Below are positions 63,588-64,000 of a stretch of 64,000 nucleotides of DNA, piece after piece. The notes under the pieces are model-generated. The model was not told the origin of the DNA. It was given only the letters and a program-made list of their open reading frames with translations, and made no database searches. How positions within the stretch are numbered: position 1 is the first letter of the stretch; the number at the start of each line of letters is the position of its first letter. The translations under genes and the position numbers were made by a program. Origin of the DNA: JAFAFN01 sp963707555 (GTDB lineage Bacteria; Actinomycetota; Acidimicrobiia; Acidimicrobiales; Microtrichaceae); the NCBI GenBank assembly GCA_963707555.1, contig CAVPQM010000021.1:186001-250000 (forward strand), written 5' to 3'.

Positions 63588-64000
63588 CTACTTCAGGTCG
63601 AGCCAGAGCCGCACCAGGTTGCGCAGCGTGTCGATGTTGACGTTCTTGGCCGAGCTCACCCAGACCACGTCGCCGGGCTCCAGGTCGCACGCCTCGGCGA
63701 GCTCCTTGCTGGCGCCGCTGACGCTTGGCGGACTTCACCTTGTCGTGCTTCGTCGCGATCACGGTGTGCGGCAACGCGTTCGAGCGCAGCCAGTCGAGCA
63801 TCTGCAGGTCGAGCTTGGTGGGACCGATCTCGCCGTCGACGAGCACCATGATCATGGTGAGCTCCTCGCGTTCGAGCAGGTAGCGCTCGATCATCGGCCC
63901 CCACGACTGGCGCACCTGCTTCGACGTGGCGGCGTAGCCGTAACCCGGGCAGTCCATCAGCGTCGGACCGAGCGTGGCCCTCGTCCGGCTGCTGCTTGCG
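63588..64000 (-). CDS. engB: Ribosome biogenesis GTP-binding protein EngB/YihA/YsxC (partial, one frameshift)
   Basis: Only the C-terminal ~135 residues are present; the 5' part lies beyond base 64000. The G3 motif appears as TLMDCPGYGYA, followed by SWGPMIERYLLEREELTMIM, VDGEIGPTKLDLQMLDWL and G4 VIATKHDKVK (TKxD). The SSAKN G5 motif is in VVWVSSAKNVNIDTLRNLV. One extra base near 63715, after KSAK, separates G4 from the C-terminus; removal gives ASKELAEACDLEPGD and a TAG at 63588. EngB assists 50S assembly and is usually essential, which argues that the break is not real. Confidence 0.9.

Overview
The window is 64 kb of high-GC (about 70% by eye), gene-dense DNA from the chromosome of an actinobacterium. 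The family mix points that way: Ku plus an ATP-dependent ligase, a fused biotin carrier/carboxyltransferase subunit, luciferase-like flavin oxidoreductases, DUF4032, DUF222-HNH, a GAF regulator with aldehyde dehydrogenase and DUF779, and acyl-CoA dehydrogenases. A type III glutamine synthetase and the overall style suggest an uncultured or marine Acidimicrobiia-like lineage, but that placement is inference. I see no rRNA, tRNA, CRISPR array, insertion sequence or prophage, and no gap above 300 bases without a gene or gene remnant.

Layout. 0-5.4 kb: antiporter tail, sugar O-acetyltransferase, Ada repair protein, iron-chelate binding lipoprotein, Nudix hydrolase and small proteins. 5.3-7.9 kb: an XRE-cupin regulator divergent from a thioredoxin-reductase-like/methyltransferase fusion. 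8.0-13.0 kb: a tightly coupled four-gene operon (lipocalin-like protein, Baeyer-Villiger-type monooxygenase, ATP-grasp enzyme, DMT transporter). 13-18 kb: second iron-binding lipoprotein, phosphatase-like and SEC-C proteins, fused carboxylase subunit with a DUF2237 protein. 18-22.5 kb: GAF regulator, aldehyde dehydrogenase, DUF779, thioesterase. 22.6-25.6 kb: a decayed-looking stretch (DUF222-HNH gene, methyltransferase stub, winged-helix gene). 25.8-28.9 kb: FecCDE-type iron-chelate importer. 28.9-31.9 kb: luciferase-like oxidoreductase behind a KstR-like operator, TetR regulator, DNA ligase. 31.9-40.9 kb: acyl-CoA dehydrogenase, DUF4032 protein, sugar ABC importer and GH13 glucosidase. 41-50.5 kb: small conserved proteins, cysteine-synthase family, MarR/pirin pair, membrane proteins, esterase, BaiN-like flavoprotein, HTTM protein. 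50.7-64 kb: RlmG, DEAD-box helicase, Ku, diadenylate-cyclase-like protein, GSIII, DODA-type dioxygenase, DUF952, ABC-F ATPase, nitroreductase, TetR, acyl-CoA dehydrogenase and EngB.

How the genes work together. Two iron-chelate binding lipoproteins (2.3 and 13.0 kb) could feed the permease/ATPase set at 25.8 kb, which has no binding protein of its own. The sugar importer and glucosidase form a disaccharide uptake and hydrolysis unit. Ku and the ligase supply end-binding and sealing functions for end joining. Several catabolic modules have a divergent or nearby regulator with a visible inverted repeat.

Two properties cut across the window. More than 20 otherwise well conserved genes are interrupted by single-base shifts, nearly all of which are repaired by removing one base, so uncorrected insertion errors in the sequence are the leading explanation. 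Where a gene is marked frameshifted, the span is that of the reconstructed gene. Second, many first genes in transcription units have a NAnnnT -10-like hexamer 6-8 nt before the start codon and no ribosome binding site, which is the signature of leaderless mRNAs.
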